Positions 38,845 to 40,912 of a stretch of 40,912 bases of DNA are shown here, piece by piece. The notes below the pieces were generated by a model. The model worked only from the letters and a program-made list of their open reading frames with translations, was not told the origin of the DNA and ran no database searches. Source of the DNA: an uncultured beta proteobacterium (GTDB lineage: Bacteria; Pseudomonadota; Gammaproteobacteria; Burkholderiales; SG8-41); contig CAISYC010000004.1 in the NCBI GenBank assembly GCA_903889565.1, positions 1 to 40,912 on the forward strand, written 5' to 3'. The translations under genes were made by a program, and so were the position numbers. The stretch's first letter is position 1, and each line of letters begins with the position of its first letter.

Positions 38845-40464
38845 TCAGACGCTCTTGAACTTGCTCACCCGCGCGAATAGGATCGCCGCGAACGGCAGCA
38901 CCAATCCGATTACCATGCTGGCGATGAACAGCGAACCCAGCTGGCTGTAATCGGCCGGCGTCTGCACGGCGCCGGCGGCATCCTTGACTTCGCGGGTAAC
39001 GACGAAAATCTCGTTCAGATATTTGGTGCCGAGTTGTGAGAGCGACAACGCTAGATTGGTAAACGACGCCATGATCGCGAAATAGGTCGCCTTCAGATCG
39101 GCCGGCGCCGAGCGTGCGATCCACGCCAGCATCGGGATCATCGCGATCTGGCCGAGCGGCGATTCGAGCGCGGTGTCGATGAGGGCGATAAAACGCGCAT
39201 CGACCACGCCACCCGTCATGGCCGCCGTCCAGTGATGCAGGCCGTAGAACATGCCGAGCGTGGGCAACGAGAGCAGAAAACCGCACAGCGTCAAAAAGCC
39301 GATCACATACGCAATCGAACGCTCGGCCATGAAGCGGCGGAACAGGAACATGCCCGCCAGCGTCAACGCGCTCGAAATGAGCGACAGCACCGACAGAAAC
39401 TGGCCGTCGAAATTCAATTCATCGATCATCCACCAGGTCGAGCCCGACCCCGGCGACGGCGTGGCGCGGAACATGAATATCACGATGGCGGTGCCGATCA
39501 GTGTCGCGCGCGCCTCGGTGGCCAGCGCGCGGGTCAGTTTGCCGATCAGGAACACGATGATGGCGAAGGAGCCGGCGAAGATGACTTCTTCGCTGTAGGC
39601 AAAATCGCTGAGTCCCACCGCCAGCGTGAAAACGACGAAGGCGAAACCGCCGCCGAGGATCCACCAGTTGGGCTGCGTTTTTTCGCCGTGGGATGCGAGC
39701 GCCGCAGCGGCCTCTTGTGCGCTCATGCCGCCGGCGACGAGACGCCGCCGCGCATTGCGCTGCAACCATGCAGCACTGATCACACCCAGCACCGAGATCA
39801 GCGGGATCACCAGCGACATTTCATACACGCTGCTGTAGACGCGCGCCTTCTCGGCGTCGGGCAGCGCCGGCACCCCGGCGAACATGTAGAGATTGATCAT
39901 CGCAACAATCACGCTGCCGCCAATGATGGCCACCCGCCCCAGCGTTTGCATTGTCGTGTGCATCAGCTTGATCGTGTCCGGGTCGATCGCGCGGCCAGCG
40001 TCATCGATCAGCGGCACCGCCTCGACCGTCATCGCGTCGGCCACCGCGTCCTGAATTACGAAGCCGACGGGGGACAGCAGCGTGGAAATCACGAACCAGG
40101 TTTCCGCCGGCAAAATGGCAACCATTGCTTCGCGATCCCCGAGCAGCCCGACCATGATCAGCAGGCTCGCCGCGATCAGCCCCGCGCCGAAAAACACCAG
40201 CGCGCCCTTCCAGCGCCACACCAGATCGACAAAATGCCCGATCGGCATTTTCAGCGCCCACGGAATGCCGGCCCAGAATCCCAGCGACGCGAGCAGCGCC
40301 GCCGACAAACCGAGTTGTTCCTTGACGAAGAAGGTGCCGACAATGCCGGTGAGGCCAGACACGCCGGCGGCGACGTACACCATCAGCGGCGGCAGATACG
40401 ACAGCCGCATCTCGCGGCCGAGTTCAAGGATGTTGCGGTCGATCCAGTGCCATAACGATTGCAT
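38845..40464 (-). CDS. MFS-type transporter (BT1/folate-biopterin-like)
   Basis: 539 residues from ATG 40464, with about twelve hydrophobic segments (for example PPLMVYVAAGVSGLTGIVGT, FFGAGLIAASLLIMVGLLGD, VFTLAVGLSDFAYSEEVIFA). The sequence GIPWALKMPIGHFVD and the VIQDAVADAMTVEAVP segment recall the BT1/folate-biopterin transporter branch of the major facilitator superfamily. Inner membrane; substrate uncertain. The gene is transcribed toward the brnTA locus and ends 3 bp from brnA. Confidence 0.8.
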   Translation of the reverse strand: MQSLWHWIDRNILELGREMRLSYLPPLMVYVAAGVSGLTGIVGTFFVKEQLGLSAALLASLGFWAGIPWALKMPIGHFVDLVWRWKGALVFFGAGLIAASLLIMVGLLGDREAMVAILPAETWFVISTLLSPVGFVIQDAVADAMTVEAVPLIDDAGRAIDPDTIKLMHTTMQTLGRVAIIGGSVIVAMINLYMFAGVPALPDAEKARVYSSVYEMSLVIPLISVLGVISAAWLQRNARRRLVAGGMSAQEAAAALASHGEKTQPNWWILGGGFAFVVFTLAVGLSDFAYSEEVIFAGSFAIIVFLIGKLTRALATEARATLIGTAIVIFMFRATPSPGSGSTWWMIDELNFDGQFLSVLSLISSALTLAGMFLFRRFMAERSIAYVIGFLTLCGFLLSLPTLGMFYGLHHWTAAMTGGVVDARFIALIDTALESPLGQIAMIPMLAWIARSAPADLKATYFAIMASFTNLALSLSQLGTKYLNEIFVVTREVKDAAGAVQTPADYSQLGSLFIASMVIGLVLPFAAILFARVSKFKSV

Positions 40465-40523
40465 GATTCAAACTTTCAATTCATGTCCTCATGCCGCGAA
40501 GTCTACTGCATCACCAGGTTTCC

Positions 40524-40764
40524 CCTTGCGAGCCGCCGAGCAGCACAGCGACGCGGGGGGATGTCGGCGAGGACTGTCTGAGCCCTCGCTTGCGAGGGCG
40601 CGCGAACTCGTTACCGGCGAAGCCGGTCGCTTGCGGGAAGCGCGCCCAGCACTCGCTCCCGCCCCGGATCGCTACGCGAACGCCGTGTCGCGAGTGTAGT
40701 TCCGCAGCCGCCCCGCGTCGCGAGCAGCGCAGGGAAGCCCGAAGGGCCGGCGAACCAGGGGTCG
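40524..40764. repeat. dispersed GC-rich repeat block, copy B
   Basis: Matches copy A (12061-12208) in several exact blocks (GAGCCGCCGAGCAGCACAG, GGCGAGGACTGTCTGAGCCC, AGTTCCGCAGCCGC, GAGCAGCGCAGGGAAG), with about 90 bp extra in the middle, including GGCGAAGCCGGTCGCTTGCG. It occupies most of the 318-bp gap between the transporter gene and the IS element; no gene is seen in it. Confidence 0.75.
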
Positions 40765-40774
40765 CCTTCTTTTA

Positions 40775-40912
40775 GGGCGTGTTCACACAAGTGGATAGCG
40801 AAGGCTTTCAACGATCAGGGCGAAATGGATAAAAGCCAAGAACATTATGTCGAGTTTCTCGAATCGCGAGAAGATGCGACGAAAGCCTTTGAGTCGGCGA
40901 AACAATCGTTCG
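40775..40912 (-). mobile_element. right part of an IS5-family insertion sequence, cut by the window edge
   Basis: GGGCGTGTTCACACAAG at 40775-40791 looks like the terminal inverted repeat of IS5-family (IS427-type) elements, followed directly by the end of a transposase gene on the minus strand. The other end is outside the window. Confidence 0.7.
40783..40912 (-). CDS. IS5-family transposase, C-terminal fragment
   Basis: Partial frame running off the window. It reads ERLFRRLKGFRRIFSRFEKL then DIMFLAFIHFALIVESLRYP and stops at TGA (40783-40785). R-x-K-x-F-R-R-I-x-x-R-F-E-K-L is the well-known C-terminal end of IS427-group DDE transposases. About 43 codons are visible; the catalytic part lies beyond the edge. 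Confidence 0.8.
   Translation of the reverse strand, partial: ERLFRRLKGFRRIFSRFEKLDIMFLAFIHFALIVESLRYPLV

Noticed and set aside
40491-40775. Open frame through the repeat upstream of the IS element
   Set aside because: The product is translated repeat sequence shared with 12061-12208 and has no protein character.

Overview
The window looks like the chromosome of a GC-rich betaproteobacterium, most likely Burkholderiales (Bordetella/Alcaligenaceae-like or an uncultured relative). The evidence is the number of periplasmic Bug (TctC-type) solute-binding proteins, the DUF4124, Kup and BT1/MFS-type neighbours, and the family types throughout. No rRNA, tRNA, CRISPR array or prophage was recognised.

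Layout. 37-2952: three Bug receptors (one leftward, two overlapping rightward). 2970-5018: a dispersed repeat, a toxin/antitoxin/antitoxin trio with its own operator, and a lower-GC patch with small orphan proteins, two of them with zinc-ribbon-type Cys pairs. 5108-7695: a leftward pair of a Bug receptor and, upstream of it, a UGSC-family selenoprotein that a standard gene caller would split in two. 7932-8933: Bug. 9120-12028: two divergent MmgE/PrpD proteins. 12061-14319: a dispersed repeat block, then two overlapping Bug genes. 14392-15525: glycosyltransferase. 15522-22509: a long leftward run (MmgE/PrpD, Bug, PrpD, FkbM methyltransferase, dihaem cytochrome, YrdC/Sua5 protein, Bug). 22652-25116: TcuA-like FAD dehydrogenase plus Bug. 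25203-27272: divergent SDR and M24 proteins. 27391-29271: Kup. 29434-31947: DHDPS/NAL-type aldolase, Bug, DUF4124. 32039-36286: M48 protease, AIM24 protein, DUF1330, exported methyltransferase, mandelate-racemase-family enzyme. 36441-37277: bicupin. 37278-38271: lower-GC patch. 38298-38841: a brnT/brnA locus with a broken toxin. 38845-40464: MFS/BT1 transporter. 40524-40912: a second copy of the dispersed repeat and the end of an IS5-family element.

How the genes fit together. Eleven Bug receptors lie in 41 kb with no TctA or TctB membrane subunit in view. Several are paired with enzymes of di/tricarboxylate or related acid metabolism (2-methylcitrate dehydratase family, tricarballylate dehydrogenase family, enolase-superfamily and DHDPS/NAL aldolase enzymes). 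The region therefore reads as an organic-acid scavenging neighbourhood in which each receptor sits near a candidate catabolic enzyme.

The strongest unusual signal is at 7381-7413. There an in-frame TGA is followed by codons for Gly-Ser-Cys and then, 11 nt downstream, by a perfect 7-bp hairpin with an AGUGU loop. This is the arrangement of a bacterial selenocysteine codon plus SECIS and gives a 531-residue UGSC selenoprotein fused to a long C-terminal domain. Other notable items are a BrnT toxin killed by a 14-nt insertion, enzymes of the M24, SDR and mandelate-racemase folds lacking family catalytic residues, and a dispersed repeat that appears to be cut by an IS element.
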